Source: Lathyrus oleraceus (Eukaryota; Streptophyta; Magnoliopsida; Fabales; Fabaceae). From it: a DNA stretch of 64,000 nucleotides. A program made the position numbers and the translations under genes. The stretch spans positions 418,167,819-418,231,818 of the forward strand of contig NC_066584.1 in NCBI RefSeq assembly GCF_024323335.1, read 5' to 3'. The number at the start of each line of letters is the position of its first letter. Position 1 is the stretch's first letter. Below are positions 63,783-64,000 of the stretch, in pieces. The notes under the pieces are model-generated. The model had not been told where the DNA came from and searched no databases. It saw nothing but the letters and a program-made list of their open reading frames with translations.

Positions 63783-64000
63783 GAAGGTCTAACTTGGTCG
63801 TACATTAGACTGTATTTGAGCAGCATCTGATGACTTGAAGGTCTAACTTGGTCGTACATTAGACTGTATTTGAGCAACATCTGATGACTTGAAGGTCTAA
63901 CTTGGTCGTACATTAGACTGTATTTGAGCAGAATCTGAGGACTTGAAGGTCTAACTTGGTCGTACATTAGACTGTCACTGAGCAGAATCTGAGGACTCGA
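63783..64000. repeat. 54-bp tandem array in the second element's 3' UTR, at least four units
   Basis: GAAGGTCTAACTTGGTCGTA starts at 63783, 63837, 63891 and 63945, exactly 54 bases apart. The array may continue beyond the window. Confidence 0.93.

Larger units (their letters stand above)
62826..64000 (-). mobile_element. 3' UTR of the second Ogre/Tat element, runs off the window
   Basis: Begins with the same polypurine tract (62826-62838) and is alignable with 14941-15400, then changes into its own repeats. No coding sequence is reached before the window end. Confidence 0.85.

Overview
The window looks like repeat-rich nuclear DNA of a legume of the pea/vetch tribe (Fabeae), most likely Pisum or a close relative. 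This is inferred from the Ogre/Tat-type Ty3 retroelements with dual RNase H and an extra ORF before gag, a Cyclops/Athila-like element, SIRE-like copia debris, and two intron-rich genes that read like standard dicot orthologues. No organism was given, so the species is an inference. No bacterial, viral or CRISPR features are present.

Only two host genes appear intact, both on the minus strand. Positions 4312-8188 carry a 14-exon polypyrimidine-tract-binding protein of the plant PTB3 type (444 aa, four RRMs, one 14-nt microexon). Positions 46885-49671 carry a 5-exon cytosolic ribosomal protein uL3/RPL3 gene (389 aa) with a 5' leader intron, site II/telo-box promoter motifs and two candidate box C/D snoRNAs in intron 3.

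Layout: 1-1557 Ogre-type LTR; 1558-2652 copia LTR pieces; 4312-8820 PTB3 and its leader; 10158-12789 a decayed RPA1-like gene whose last exon is split by a complete 15.9-kb Ogre/Tat element (12790-28644, minus strand, target duplication ATGTC, LTRs differing by only about six substitutions). The last codons of the RPA-like gene resume at 28650. Then follow an intergenic stretch with small tandem duplications (28665-32620), a GRF zinc-finger ORF beside transposon-end-like sequence (32617-33235), a duplicated and rearranged copia (SIRE-like) derivative (34040-41405), and an LTR-like segment carrying a Stowaway-like MITE (41643-43840). Next come a rearranged RPL3 pseudogene array (43890-46375), the intact RPL3 gene, a MULE-transposase pseudogene (50390-52424), a broken copia gag-pol on the minus strand (52440-55429), and a broken Athila-lineage gag-pol on the plus strand (55450-60852). 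A second Ogre/Tat relative is inserted into the last of these and runs off the window end (60853-64000).

The most unusual region is the RPL3 pseudogene array. One 40-codon segment of RPL3 exon 4, encoding the loop that approaches the peptidyl-transferase centre, has been tandemly multiplied five times in units whose lengths are multiples of three. A junction that runs from exon 5 back into exon 4 occurs twice. The hypervariable tandem arrays in the 3' untranslated regions of the two Ogre/Tat copies (64-bp units in one; 54-bp and 143-bp units in the other) are also notable as a possible satellite-DNA nursery.
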